Source: Sulfuritalea sp.
GTDB taxonomy: Bacteria; Pseudomonadota; Gammaproteobacteria; Burkholderiales; Rhodocyclaceae
Length of the DNA stretch: 64,000 bases
Reading direction: 5' to 3'
Assembly (NCBI GenBank): GCA_022842325.1
Contig: JALHPU010000004.1
Location: 112,204 to 176,203, forward strand
A program made the translations under genes and the position numbers. How positions within the stretch are numbered: the stretch's first letter is position 1; each line of letters opens with the position of its first letter. The notes under the pieces are model-generated. The model did no database searches and had not been told where the DNA came from. It worked only from the letters and a program-made list of their open reading frames with translations. Below are positions 36,952 through 47,680 of this stretch, in pieces.

Positions 36952-37415
36952 GGTGGCGAGTTTTTGAAGCATTTCCCGCGCCGCATCCTCGACCAGGTCC
37001 AGCACCTGCTCGAAGCCGTCCATGCCGCCGTAATAGGGATCGGGCACCTCGTCTTCCTCGAAGCGCTGGCTGAATTCAAGAAGCAGTGCTAGCTTGTCGT
37101 GGTACAGCGGCGGGCAGGCACGCTGCAGCCATTCGAAGTGGTCGCGGCCCATGGCAATCACGTGGTCGAAGCGGATGAAATCGAACTCCGTCACGCGTCG
37201 TGCGCGCAGGTGTGCCAGCTCATAGCCGCGCCGCCGCGCCGCCGCGATGGTGCGCGGATCGGGCGGATCGCCGACGTGGTAGCCGTGGGTACCGGCCGAA
37301 TCGAACTCGAAGGCCTCGTCGAGCCCCAGCTTCTCCGCCACACCGCGCGCCACGCCTTCGGCCGTCGGCGAACGGCAGATGTTGCCGGTGCAAACAAAAA
37401 GGATTCGCCGCGGCA

Positions 37416-37416
<1 letters not shown>
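36946..37416 (-). CDS. Low-molecular-weight protein tyrosine phosphatase
   Basis: 156 aa. P-loop VCTGNICRSP (C-x5-R) at residues 8-17, and the general-acid loop DPYYGG near 128. These enzymes dephosphorylate tyrosine on proteins, often in exopolysaccharide control, but no tyrosine kinase or capsule gene is nearby. The start overlaps the uvrB stop by one base (TGATG), so it is coupled to uvrB. Confidence 0.92.
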
Positions 37417-39488
<2,072 letters not shown>

Positions 39489-39590
39489 TGGCTAACCTGT
39501 TTATTTACTTATGGAAAGCCGACAAATTCCTGATCGAATCGGGTCGGCCGATACGGTATTATTGCGCGCTTCGCACTGCAGCAGAAATTC

Positions 39591-39614
39591 GCCGTGGTGC
39601 CAGCGCCGACTCTT
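39591..39614 (+). repeat. 24-bp dispersed element, upstream of tyrB
   Basis: Reads GCCGT-GGT-GCCAGCGCCGACT-CTT in the uvrB/tyrB intergenic region, ending 25 nt before the tyrB ATG. Confidence 0.75.
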
Positions 39615-39639
39615 AACCCTTACCGTACCCGGAGCATTC

Positions 39640-40842
39640 ATGTCCTCACTCTTCGCCGCCGTCGAAATGGCGCCCCGCGACCCCATCCTGGGCCTCAACG
39701 AAGCCTTCAATGCCGACACCAATCCGAATAAGGTGAACCTCGGCGTCGGCGTCTATTTTGGCGACGACGGCAAGATCCCGCTGCTGGCCGCCGTCAAGAC
39801 CGCCGAGAAGGCCCGCCTGGAAACCCAGCCGGCGCGCGGCTACCAGCCGATCGAAGGCATTCCCGCCTACAACAACGCGGTGCAGGGCCTGCTCTTCGGC
39901 AAGGATTCCGCACTGCTCGCCGCCGGCCGCGCCATCACCTGCGAATGCCTGGGCGGCACCGGTGCGCTCAAGGTCGGCGCCGACTACCTGAAGCGCCTGC
40001 TGCCAGAGGCCAAGGTCTACATCAGCGACCCGAGCTGGGAAAACCACCGCGCCCTGTTCGAATCGGCCGGTTTCACGGTCGAAAATTATGCCTATTACGA
40101 CGCGGCCACGCGTGGCGTCGATTTCGCCGGCATGAAGGCCGCGCTGGCGGCGATGCCGGCCAAGTCCGTCGTGGTCCTCCACGCCTGCTGCCACAACCCC
40201 ACCGGCGCCGATCTCAGCGCCGCGCAGTGGGCCGAAGTGGTCGCCGCGGTGAAAGCGCGCGACCTCGTCGCCTTCATCGACATGGCCTACCAGGGCTTCG
40301 CCGACGGCATCAAGCCCGACGCCATCGCCCTCGACCTGTTCGCCGCCTCCGGACTGCAGTTCGTGGTTTCCAGCAGCTTCAGCAAGTCCTTTTCGCTTTA
40401 CGGCGAGCGCGTCGGCGCGCTGACCATCGTCACCGCCGGCAAGGACGAATCGGCCCGCGTACTGTCGCAGGTGAAGCGCGTGATCCGCACCAACTATTCG
40501 AATCCGCCCACCCACGGCGGCGCCGTGGTGGCTGCCGTGCTTGCCAGCCCGGAACTGCGCCAGCAGTGGGAAGACGAACTGGCCGGCATGCGCGACCGCA
40601 TCCGCGCCATGCGCAACAGCCTGGTGGACAAGCTCACCGCCGCCGGCGCCACGGGCTTCGACTTCATCAAGGTCCAGCGCGGCATGTTCAGCTACACCGG
40701 CCTGACCGCCGAACAGGTGGAAAAGCTGCGCGCCGAGTTCGGCATCTACGCCGTCAGCACCGGCCGCATCTGCGTTGCCGCGCTCAACACGCGCAACATC
40801 GACTACGTCGCCAAGGCCATCGCCACGGTCCTGAAAAAGTAA
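39640..40842 (+). CDS. tyrB: Aromatic amino acid / aspartate aminotransferase
   Basis: 400 aa from MSSLFAAV, with GGAG upstream. Class I PLP aminotransferase: GGTGALKVG, HACCHNPTGADL, the PLP Lys in SSSFSKSFSLYGERVG, and the C-terminal Arg in TGRICVAALN. The FSLYGERVG form is closer to TyrB than to AspC; both reactions (aromatic amino acids and aspartate) are usual. It is divergent from uvrB. Confidence 0.9.
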   Translation: MSSLFAAVEMAPRDPILGLNEAFNADTNPNKVNLGVGVYFGDDGKIPLLAAVKTAEKARLETQPARGYQPIEGIPAYNNAVQGLLFGKDSALLAAGRAITCECLGGTGALKVGADYLKRLLPEAKVYISDPSWENHRALFESAGFTVENYAYYDAATRGVDFAGMKAALAAMPAKSVVVLHACCHNPTGADLSAAQWAEVVAAVKARDLVAFIDMAYQGFADGIKPDAIALDLFAASGLQFVVSSSFSKSFSLYGERVGALTIVTAGKDESARVLSQVKRVIRTNYSNPPTHGGAVVAAVLASPELRQQWEDELAGMRDRIRAMRNSLVDKLTAAGATGFDFIKVQRGMFSYTGLTAEQVEKLRAEFGIYAVSTGRICVAALNTRNIDYVAKAIATVLKK

Positions 40843-40850
40843 CAAGACTA

Positions 40851-40879
40851 TTGCGAGCACCAGGGGGTGCGGCTATAAT
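40851..40879 (+). promoter_or_regulatory. Sigma-70 promoter of tRNA-Asn
   Basis: TTGCGA, 17 bp, TATAAT. The -10 ends 16 nt before the tRNA 5' end, and a GC-rich discriminator follows (CCGCGCC), as usual for stringently controlled stable RNA. Confidence 0.8.
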
Positions 40880-40895
40880 CCGCGCCTCTTGATAT

Positions 40896-40971
40896 TCCTC
40901 GATAGCTCAGTTGGTAGAGCGCCGGACTGTTAATCCGTAGGTCCCTGGTTCGAGCCCAGGTCGAGGAGCCA
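40896..40971 (+). tRNA. tRNA-Asn (GTT)
   Basis: 76 nt with encoded CCA. The acceptor stem TCCTCGA pairs with TCGAGGA, D-arm AGCTCAGTTGGTAGAGC, anticodon loop CTGTTAA giving GTT, and T-arm CTGGTTCGAGCCCAG. It has its own promoter and terminator. Confidence 0.97.
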
Positions 40972-40998
40972 AAAATTTCCGTTGTGCTTCCTGCACTT

Positions 40999-41025
40999 AG
41001 CCCAACCGCTTCGGTTGGGCTTTTT
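40999..41025 (+). terminator. Intrinsic terminator after tRNA-Asn
   Basis: 10-bp stem AGCCCAACCG/CGGTTGGGCT with loop CTT, followed by TTTTT. Confidence 0.85.
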
Positions 41026-41088
41026 GCATTCCAAGCTTCTCGATACGCTGCTGGCGACCGAGACCGGACTCAGCGAAGGAAAAACGCC

Positions 41089-41589
41089 ATGTGGAAATCC
41101 AAGAAGAGCTTGTTTCCGGTGCTGGCCATCGCCTTGGGCCTGATTTGCGGCATGAATCCGGCCGGTGCCGCCGATGCCACTGCGAAGCCGGCGCGGCTGG
41201 TCGCGTCCGGAAGCGACGGACGACCTGTATCCCTCGCAGATGGGAGCGGACGGACGGCGCTGGTCGTTTTCTGGTCGCCGGAGTCGCTGGCCTCGCGCAA
41301 GAGCATGCACGAGTTGCAGCGCTTTGCCGCCGCCACGGAGAACAAGGAGATTTTCCTGCTGGCAGTCAGCACCTCGCTCGACCGGGACAAGCTTCAGGCA
41401 TTCATGGCAGAACGCAAGCTGAGCTTCCCCTACGCCTTACGCGGCGAGGACGATCTCGGTGCCATCGACGAGCAGCGCCTGCCTCTGGTCCTGGTGTTCG
41501 ATGCCGAAGGCAGGCTGCTGCGGCAGCACAGCGGCATGTTCCACCAGAAAACGCTGCGCCGACTGATCAATCCAGGAAACAAGCCATGA
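41089..41589 (+). CDS. Exported thioredoxin-fold (TlpA-like) protein lacking the CXXC
   Basis: 166 aa with a signal peptide ([21 protein letters not shown]). The mature part follows the TlpA/AhpC layout: [17 protein letters not shown] where an active enzyme has W-C-x-x-C, then [16 protein letters not shown] and [17 protein letters not shown] with the cis-Pro position. Both catalytic cysteines are absent, so redox activity is unlikely; a binding or scaffold role is possible. Start set by GAAGGA. It overlaps the next gene by 4 nt. Confidence 0.75.
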   Translation: MWKSKKSLFPVLAIALGLICGMNPAGAADATAKPARLVASGSDGRPVSLADGSGRTALVVFWSPESLASRKSMHELQRFAAATENKEIFLLAVSTSLDRDKLQAFMAERKLSFPYALRGEDDLGAIDEQRLPLVLVFDAEGRLLRQHSGMFHQKTLRRLINPGNKP

Positions 41590-41924
41590 GCACCCTGCCC
41601 ACGTGTCCGCAGTGCAGTTCCGAATTCACTTACGAAGACGGCGAGATGTACGTCTGCCCGGAATGCAGCCATGAATGGTCCAGGGCGGCCGCAGACAGCG
41701 CCGATGAAAAGCGCGTCATCAAGGACTCCAACGGCAACGTACTGCAGGACGGCGATACCGTGACCGTGATCAAGGACCTGAAAATCAAGGGCTCGTCATC
41801 GGTGGTCAAGGTCGGCACCAAGGTGAAGAACATCCGCCTGGTCGAAGGCGATCACGATATCGACTGCAAGATCGACGGCATCGGCGCGATGCAGCTGAAA
41901 TCCGAGTTTGTGAAGAAAGTGTAG
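41586..41924 (+). CDS. PhnA/YjdM family zinc-ribbon protein
   Basis: 112 aa. Two CxxC pairs (CPQC and CPEC) form an N-terminal zinc ribbon, followed by the PhnA domain with [21 protein letters not shown] and LKSEFVKKV at the end. Despite the name, family members are not proven to act in phosphonate use. It overlaps the TlpA-like gene (ATGA). Confidence 0.92.
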   Translation: MSTLPTCPQCSSEFTYEDGEMYVCPECSHEWSRAAADSADEKRVIKDSNGNVLQDGDTVTVIKDLKIKGSSSVVKVGTKVKNIRLVEGDHDIDCKIDGIGAMQLKSEFVKKV

Positions 41925-41952
41925 GCGCCCGCAGCTTGCGCCTGGCAGGACC

Positions 41953-41976
41953 GCCGTGCCGCCAGCGCCGACTGTC
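41953..41976 (+). repeat. 24-bp dispersed element, upstream of a methyltransferase gene
   Basis: Reads GCCGT-GCC-GCCAGCGCCGACT-GTC, ending 34 nt before the ATG of the methyltransferase gene at 42011. Confidence 0.75.
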
Positions 41977-42010
41977 CAGGCCTTTCCGACTTTTCAGGAC
42001 ACGATGAACC

Positions 42011-42724
42011 ATGAAGATCTCCGATCCCGCCAATGACGTGCTTTGCGACGAGTACGACCTGATCGCCGCCGAACTGCCGCTGGAGAACGCGCAGGTGCTT
42101 GAACTCGGTTGCGGCAAGGCCGAGAAAACCCGCACCATCGCACAAGCGGGCAAGGTTGCGGCCATCGTCGCCCTCGAAGTCGATGCCATCCAGCACGCGC
42201 AGAACCTGCAGATCGCCGACCTGCCGAATGTCAGTTTTCGCCACGGTGCCGCGGAGGCGATCCCGGAGGCGGATGCTTCGTTCGACATCGTCATGATGTT
42301 CAAGTCACTGCATCATGTGCCGACGGACAGGATGGACCTCGCGCTGAGCGAGATTTGGCGAGTGCTCAAGCCGGGCGGCCTGGCCTGGATTTCCGAGCCG
42401 GTCTATGCCGGGGAATTCAACGAGATACTGCGCCTGTTCCACGACGAGAAGGCGGTGCGCGAAGCCGCCTTTGCCGCGGTGCGCCGGTCCGTCGACGACG
42501 GCCGCTTCATGCTGGTCCGCCAGCGCTTTTTTTCCACCCCGGGCCACTTCGACAGCTTCGGACAGTTCGAAGAACGCGTCATCCGCGTCACCCACACCGA
42601 CCACCGGCTCGCGCCGGAACTGCTCGCTGCCGTCCGCGAAAAATTCGAGACGCATTTGAGCGCCACGGGCGCCGATTTTCGCAATCCTCTCCGCGTCGAT
42701 ATCCTGCGCAAGGCGCCGAGCTAG
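42011..42724 (+). CDS. Class I SAM-dependent methyltransferase
   Basis: 237 aa. Motif I VLELGCGKAEKTR (about 29-41), an acidic end to strand 2 (VALEVD) and motif post-I/IV FDIVMMFKSLHHV, followed by LKPGGLAWISEPVY, define a Methyltransf_11-like Rossmann enzyme acting on small molecules. The substrate is unknown. It stands alone, with its own promoter region carrying a 24-bp element. Confidence 0.85.
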   Translation: MKISDPANDVLCDEYDLIAAELPLENAQVLELGCGKAEKTRTIAQAGKVAAIVALEVDAIQHAQNLQIADLPNVSFRHGAAEAIPEADASFDIVMMFKSLHHVPTDRMDLALSEIWRVLKPGGLAWISEPVYAGEFNEILRLFHDEKAVREAAFAAVRRSVDDGRFMLVRQRFFSTPGHFDSFGQFEERVIRVTHTDHRLAPELLAAVREKFETHLSATGADFRNPLRVDILRKAPS

Positions 42725-42754
42725 GCACGACGTTGCTGCAAGCCGATCCGGAGT

Positions 42755-42782
42755 TTGCCACTTTTTCAAACCTTCCTATAAA
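42755..42782 (+). promoter_or_regulatory. Sigma-70-like promoter giving a near-leaderless transcript
   Basis: TTGCCA, 16 bp, TATAAA. Transcription would start around 42788-42790, only a few bases before the ATG at 42793. Confidence 0.55.
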
Positions 42783-42792
42783 AGACACTGCC

Positions 42793-43035
42793 ATGTCCTC
42801 CACCGAGACCATTTACTGCTATCACTGCACCCGCCATCATCCCCGCAATGAAATGCGGCAGATCGAAACCAAGGGCGGCAAGCGATGGCGCTGCATCAAG
42901 TCCATCGAAGCCACCAAGAAGAGCAGCAGCCAGCGCGATGCTTTCGGCAAAACCGTCACCACCATCAACCGGTCGGAACATCAGGCGCGCGTCAAGGCCA
43001 GGCTGAATGCCGAACGCCTGCTGGCTACGGGATAA
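42793..43035 (+). CDS. Small basic protein with a possible zinc knuckle, unknown function
   Basis: 80 aa. CYHCTRHHPRNEM near the start and RWRCIKS suggest a C-x2-C ... C zinc or iron site; the C-terminal half is basic and polar (KKSSSQRDAFGK, HQARVKARL). Homologues appear to be short conserved betaproteobacterial proteins without assigned role. A good promoter lies directly in front, with almost no leader. Confidence 0.7.
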   Translation: MSSTETIYCYHCTRHHPRNEMRQIETKGGKRWRCIKSIEATKKSSSQRDAFGKTVTTINRSEHQARVKARLNAERLLATG

Positions 43036-43049
43036 GATTTACCCGCGAT

Positions 43050-43526
43050 CTAACGGCCGCCCCACGGCATCACGGGCACCGTCGAGAGGCTGTTGGCCGG
43101 CGCGCCCTCGATCAGCTTCCGGCTGATGGCGAGATAGACCAGTACGCGATTCTTCTCGTCCCACAGCCGGACCACTCGGGTTTCCTTGAACAATATCGAG
43201 GTGTCTTCGGAAAACACCGTCTCGTCCCTGCTCAATTGCGCCGGCAGGACGATCGGCCCGGTCTGGCGACATGCCAGGGAAAACTCGGACGGGTCCTGCG
43301 CCAGGCCAAACGTACCGGCGACGCCACCCGTCTTGGCCTGGCTGACATGGCAGGTCACGCCGGGCACCTTGGGATCCTTGAAGGCCTCGACACAAATCTT
43401 GTGATTGGAGCCGATCAGCTTCCATGCCGTGGTGACACACCCGATCTGTTCGGCGAACGCCGGCGCGGAAGCCAGCAAAAGAAAGACCCCGAATGCGGTT
43501 GCCGGCCATGAATTTCTCGTAGTCAT
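43050..43526 (-). CDS. creA: CreA family periplasmic protein
   Basis: 158 aa from MTTRNSWPA, with a signal peptide ending at APAFA. The body (IGCVTTAWKLIGSNHKICVEAFKDP, GVTCHVSQAKTGG, and LVYLAISRKLIEGAP) is the CreA/DUF1131-like pattern. Its function is unknown in all bacteria studied. Convergent with the small protein gene on the plus strand. Confidence 0.87.
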   Translation of the reverse strand: MTTRNSWPATAFGVFLLLASAPAFAEQIGCVTTAWKLIGSNHKICVEAFKDPKVPGVTCHVSQAKTGGVAGTFGLAQDPSEFSLACRQTGPIVLPAQLSRDETVFSEDTSILFKETRVVRLWDEKNRVLVYLAISRKLIEGAPANSLSTVPVMPWGGR

Positions 43527-43720
43527 CGTATCGTCCTGTGCACCGTTGTTGGTCATAGCCCCAAGCCCCATGGTATCCGGATCCACGATCCTCACAAGCC
43601 CATGGAGCGCGAGCGCCGCGGGCTCGTCTCGATGAACGCCACGCAGATCGCACCGACGCCGCCGGACGTCCCGTCATTCCGCGCTGCAGCCCCGCTCGCC
43701 GGAGCAGGTAACATTAAGCC

Positions 43721-44053
43721 ATGCCGACCTTCGAGATCATCAGCCTGACCCTGCTCTGCGCGCTGGCGTGGCTCTGGTACGACAGCATCCACGTGCGCGA
43801 CATCAGCATCCGCGCGGCCAAGGCGGCGTGCGTGGCAGACGGGTTGCAGTTGCTCGACGATACCGTGGCGATCGCCAGCCTCAAGCTGGCCCGCGACGAC
43901 GACGGCCGCCTGCTGCTGCGACGCGCCTACAACTTCGATTACAGCGAGACCGGTGACAATCGCCGCCGCGGCAGCGTCGTCATGCTCGGCGCGAAGGTGC
44001 TCGTGGTCAATGTCGGCCTGCGCCTGGCGGCGTCGGGTCCGACGCTGCATTGA
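43721..44053 (+). CDS. DUF3301 domain protein
   Basis: 110 aa. N-terminal membrane segment (IISLTLLCALAWLWY), then the DUF3301 pattern: A-x2-C near 38, GLQLLDDTVAIASLKL and LLLRRAYNFDYSETG. Family role unknown; members are small inner-membrane-anchored proteins. It starts behind GGAG and stands alone. Confidence 0.82.
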   Translation: MPTFEIISLTLLCALAWLWYDSIHVRDISIRAAKAACVADGLQLLDDTVAIASLKLARDDDGRLLLRRAYNFDYSETGDNRRRGSVVMLGAKVLVVNVGLRLAASGPTLH

Positions 44054-44079
44054 TTCGTGCCCGGCGGCGGCGAGTCGAA

Positions 44080-44517
44080 TCAGAAGTGCGAGAACATGTT
44101 GTGCGGCGCTTCGCTTCCCATCCGGGTGTGGATTTCCAGCGCCATGCTCTGGTCGGTGTGGAGTATGTGGTGCCGGAGCCAGTTGGTGAGAAATTCCAGC
44201 AACTGGTCGGCGGCAGCTTCGCTGCGGTCGCTGTAGTTCTGCCAGAGCTGGTTCAGCCGGGCGACGAAGCCTGCGTGGGCCGCGCGGTGCTGGACGTAAT
44301 GCGTGGCGTCGACGTTGGCCTCGGCCATCAGTTGCTCTTCCAGGGCGAAATGGTCGCGCACGTAGTCACGCAGTTCAGCGAAGGTCTGCTCGAGCATTTC
44401 GGGATCGCGCAGTTTCACATCGCTCAAGCGATTGATCAGGGCGAACAACTGCTGGTGCTGCCGATCCACCTCCGGCAAGCCGGTATAGCAGTCCAGTCCC
44501 CATTGAATTTGCGTCAT
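44080..44517 (-). CDS. Bacteriohemerythrin
   Basis: 145 aa. Di-iron ligand pattern: H in VDRQHQQLF, HFALEEQLM, HYVQHRAAH and LRHHILHTDQ, as in bacterial hemerythrins that bind O2 in a four-helix bundle. It may serve as an O2 store or sensor for microaerobic life. Divergent from the MoxR operon. Confidence 0.93.
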   Translation of the reverse strand: MTQIQWGLDCYTGLPEVDRQHQQLFALINRLSDVKLRDPEMLEQTFAELRDYVRDHFALEEQLMAEANVDATHYVQHRAAHAGFVARLNQLWQNYSDRSEAAADQLLEFLTNWLRHHILHTDQSMALEIHTRMGSEAPHNMFSHF

Positions 44518-44711
44518 GCGCCGGGCCTCCTCTCACGCTGATTCGACCGCTTTGACATTCCACGGCCGGAATTGCAGCGACTTTTCGCAGTATCCCGCAG
44601 CATCGCCGCCGCAGTCAATCCAGGCCGGTATCCTTCGCCGGTTTGCTGCACAATGCCCGTTTGGCGCCTACCGACGGCTAACATCATGCACTCCCTGATG
44701 AAGCTCCGCCC

Positions 44712-46112
44712 ATGACGATCAACCGCACTGCCCGTTTGCGGGCCATCATTGACACGCTGGAACAAGGCCTGGTCGAGCGCCGCCAGTGCGTGCGCCTGTG
44801 CCTGCTGGCCGCCCTGTCCGGCGAGCACACGCTGCTGATCGGCCCCCCGGGCACCGCCAAGAGCGAACTGGCGCGCCGGTTGCACACGGTCTTCCGCGAC
44901 GGGCGCTACTTCGAGCGCCTGCTGACGCGCTTCTCGGTGCCCGAAGAACTGTTCGGCCCGCTCTCCATCAAAGCCCTGGAAGAGGATCGCTACGAGCGGC
45001 ATACCGACGGCTTCCTGCCCGATGCCTCGATCGCCTTCATCGACGAGGTGTTCAAGGCCAATAGCGCGATCCTCAACGCCTTGCTGACCCTGCTCAACGA
45101 GCGCGAATTCGACAATGGCGCCGGCCGCCAGGCCTGTCCGCTGATCAGCGCCGTCGGCGCCACCAACGAGGTGCCGGAAGACGAAGTCGGCGAGGCCTTC
45201 TTCGACCGTTTCCTGGTGCGCCTGCCGGTGGCGGCGGTCAGTGCCGACGGCTTCAGCGCCCTGCTCGAGGCCGGCCGCGTGCGCGACTGGACGCCTCCCG
45301 CGCCGCAGTCCGGGCTGGACGCAGGGGATCTTGCGCGACTGGCCGGCGAAGCCGCAGCGGTCGCCGTGCCGGCCGAATTCGTCGCCGTGCTGGCCGAGTT
45401 GCGCCGGCATTTCGCCACACAAGCCATCCATGTCTCGGATCGGCGCTGGGTCAAGATCGTCTGGCTGCTGCGCGTCGCGGCGGCCAGCGAAGGCCGATCC
45501 ACCGTGACGCTGTGGGACCTGCTGCTGCTGCCCTGGCTGACCGCGCCCGACGCACCGCGCCAGGCTGCGGTGGCCGACTGGCTGGCGGCCCGCCTCGGCG
45601 TGCGTGAGGCCTTTTCGCCGGAGCGCCTGACGCGGGTGGTGGCGGCCTTCGAGGGCCAGCTCGACGCAGAACTCAAGGCCAACGACCTCGACTACGACGA
45701 AGCGGGCCGTCTCAAGTTCTCCGCCACCGAACTGGCCGACGAGATAGGCGACGCCAAGGGCGGCGCCGCGGCACCGCGCATGAGCTACAGTCGGCGCCGG
45801 CGCTACGGCGAGCTGCACATCGGCGCCCGCGTGCGCCAGGTGGATGCGCTGCTCGCACGCATCGCCGGTTATGCGGCGGAGATCGCCGCGCGACGTGCCG
45901 ATCTCGCCGCCTTCGCCGCAGGCAGCCTGTGGCTCGACGCCGGGCTGACCGCCCGCGCCGGCGTCAACCTGGCGGCCACCGCGGCGGCGATCGAAGAACT
46001 CACCGAACGCACGCAACTGGCACGCCGCGGCTTCCTCGACCTGCCGCGACTGGAGCGGGACAACGGCGTGGTGCCAGAGCCGGTGGCCCACGAATCCCTC
46101 GACGCGGCATGA
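44712..46112 (+). CDS. MoxR-type AAA ATPase (RavA-like)
   Basis: 466 aa. AAA core about 20-300: Walker A GPPGTAKSEL (about 45), Walker B IAFIDEVFKAN, sensor 1 GATNEV, Arg finger region EAFFDRFLVRL. RavA-like order with PEELFGPLSIKALEEDRY after the first strand. The C-terminal part lacks an obvious LARA domain and has its own helical stretch. Such ATPases work with VWA proteins in enzyme maturation or metal insertion. It overlaps the next gene by 4 nt. Confidence 0.9.
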   Translation: MTINRTARLRAIIDTLEQGLVERRQCVRLCLLAALSGEHTLLIGPPGTAKSELARRLHTVFRDGRYFERLLTRFSVPEELFGPLSIKALEEDRYERHTDGFLPDASIAFIDEVFKANSAILNALLTLLNEREFDNGAGRQACPLISAVGATNEVPEDEVGEAFFDRFLVRLPVAAVSADGFSALLEAGRVRDWTPPAPQSGLDAGDLARLAGEAAAVAVPAEFVAVLAELRRHFATQAIHVSDRRWVKIVWLLRVAAASEGRSTVTLWDLLLLPWLTAPDAPRQAAVADWLAARLGVREAFSPERLTRVVAAFEGQLDAELKANDLDYDEAGRLKFSATELADEIGDAKGGAAAPRMSYSRRRRYGELHIGARVRQVDALLARIAGYAAEIAARRADLAAFAAGSLWLDAGLTARAGVNLAATAAAIEELTERTQLARRGFLDLPRLERDNGVVPEPVAHESLDAA

Positions 46113-47680
46113 ACCCGCCCCAGCCCTTGCCGGCATCGCTGCTGTTCGAAAGCGGCGAGCGCCGCCTGGCGGCGCTCGATGCGCTGGCGCGTTCGAACTG
46201 GCTGGGCGGCATGACCAATTCCCAGGGCAGCCTCGAACCGCGCCTGGCGGCGCTGGCCGAATTGCGCCGCGATCTCCTCGCCGGGGTCACGGCGGCGCCG
46301 GAAACCTGGCCCTGGCCTGCGCCGACTGTCGTGCAGGCCCTAAGCGAAGCCATCGCCCGCCTCGGCCTGGCGGGCTATTGCACGGGCCGGCAGGAACTGA
46401 CCGACACGGTGCTGATGAGCATCCTGTTCCACCTCGATTTCATCGTCGATTACCGCGATCGCGGCGCCAACGAGGACGAAGCCCTGCGCATGGCGATCAA
46501 GGCTTTCGAGCAGGAATGGCAACAGCATTGCGGCGAGATCGACGAGCTGGTGGAAGTCTTCGGCATGGTGCCGGACGACTGCAAACACGAGCTCTGGGAC
46601 CGGATGCGCGGTCTGCTGCAATCCGCCGGCTGGCAGGAAGTGCTGCGCATTCGCCGCCTGCTGGAACGCCTGCCGGAACTGGCGAAGGTCATTCGCGGGC
46701 TCGGCCGTGCGCGGCAATCCGAGGACGACGACGCGACCACGCAGGCCCTCGTCGAAATCATGGAGCAGGCCATCGCCCAGCGTGCGGAGGCGCGCACCGT
46801 GCGCGTGCCCGACATGCCGGGCGAGACACGCGGCATCCACCGCTCGGACCGCATCGCGCGCATGCTGCCGGCCGAAGCCATGCTGCTCGGCCATCCGCGC
46901 CTGCGCCTGGTGTGGCACGCGCGGCGCGCCGAGCGCACGCTGCTCTGCTACGAGGACGACGACCGCATGACCGAGATCCGCCTGCACCAGGCGCCGGTGC
47001 TGCAGCCACGCCCAGGCCTGCTGCCGGCCAAGCGGCCCGAGCTGGGACCGATTCTGGTCTGCGTCGATACCTCGGGCTCGATGCAGGGCGGCGCCGAGGC
47101 CGTGGCCAAGGCCGTGGTACTGGAGGCCATGCGCAGCGCCCACGCCCAGCAGCGCGCCTGCCATGTCTTCGCCTTCGGTGGGCCGGAAGAACTGGTCGAA
47201 ATGGAACTGGGCGTGGACCGTGCCGGAATAACGCGCGTCGCGGAATTCCTCGGCCAGGGTTTTCGCGGCGGCACCGATATCTGCGGCCCGCTGGAACGCG
47301 TCATCGCCAAGCTGGAGGAGCAGCGCTGGCAACTGGCCGACCTGCTGCTCGCCACCGACGGCGAATTCGGCGCGACGCCGGCCATGGCCGCGCGCCTGAC
47401 CGCCGTCAAGCGCGACCTGGGCCTGCGCGTGCAGGGCGTGCTGATCGCCGACCGCGAAACCGTGGGCCTGCTCGAAGTGGCCGACAGCATCTACCCGGTG
47501 CGCGACTGGCGTCGCTATGGCGGATCGAACGTCGATTCGCCTATCCATTCCCATCGCCTGACCGCGCTGTATTTTCCGGGCGCTCTGCGCAATGCGGCGA
47601 ATCAGGCGGCGACGGTTTCCGGTACAGCCGCGTCGGCCGCCTTGCGCGAGGGACGGCATCCCCAAGCGGAAGAACCATGA
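46109..47680 (+). CDS. VWA-domain protein, partner of the MoxR ATPase (ViaA-like)
   Basis: 523 aa. Long helical N-terminal part (about 1-310), then a VWA domain with a complete MIDAS start VDTSGSMQGG (about 318) and later TDICGP (Thr of MIDAS) and LLATDGEFG (Asp). The ending VADSIYPVRDWRRYG is like ViaA/CoxE-type proteins. MIDAS metal plus AAA ATPase is the pairing of chelatases and activases (BchI/D, CbbQ/O, NorQ/D). Overlaps both neighbours by 4 nt. Confidence 0.9.
   Translation: MNPPQPLPASLLFESGERRLAALDALARSNWLGGMTNSQGSLEPRLAALAELRRDLLAGVTAAPETWPWPAPTVVQALSEAIARLGLAGYCTGRQELTDTVLMSILFHLDFIVDYRDRGANEDEALRMAIKAFEQEWQQHCGEIDELVEVFGMVPDDCKHELWDRMRGLLQSAGWQEVLRIRRLLERLPELAKVIRGLGRARQSEDDDATTQALVEIMEQAIAQRAEARTVRVPDMPGETRGIHRSDRIARMLPAEAMLLGHPRLRLVWHARRAERTLLCYEDDDRMTEIRLHQAPVLQPRPGLLPAKRPELGPILVCVDTSGSMQGGAEAVAKAVVLEAMRSAHAQQRACHVFAFGGPEELVEMELGVDRAGITRVAEFLGQGFRGGTDICGPLERVIAKLEEQRWQLADLLLATDGEFGATPAMAARLTAVKRDLGLRVQGVLIADRETVGLLEVADSIYPVRDWRRYGGSNVDSPIHSHRLTALYFPGALRNAANQAATVSGTAASAALREGRHPQAEEP

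Noticed and set aside
39489..39590. SOS box or sigma-70 promoter in the uvrB/tyrB gap
   Set aside because: No CTG-N10-CAG LexA site seen, and the TATTAT at 39557 lacks a convincing -35.
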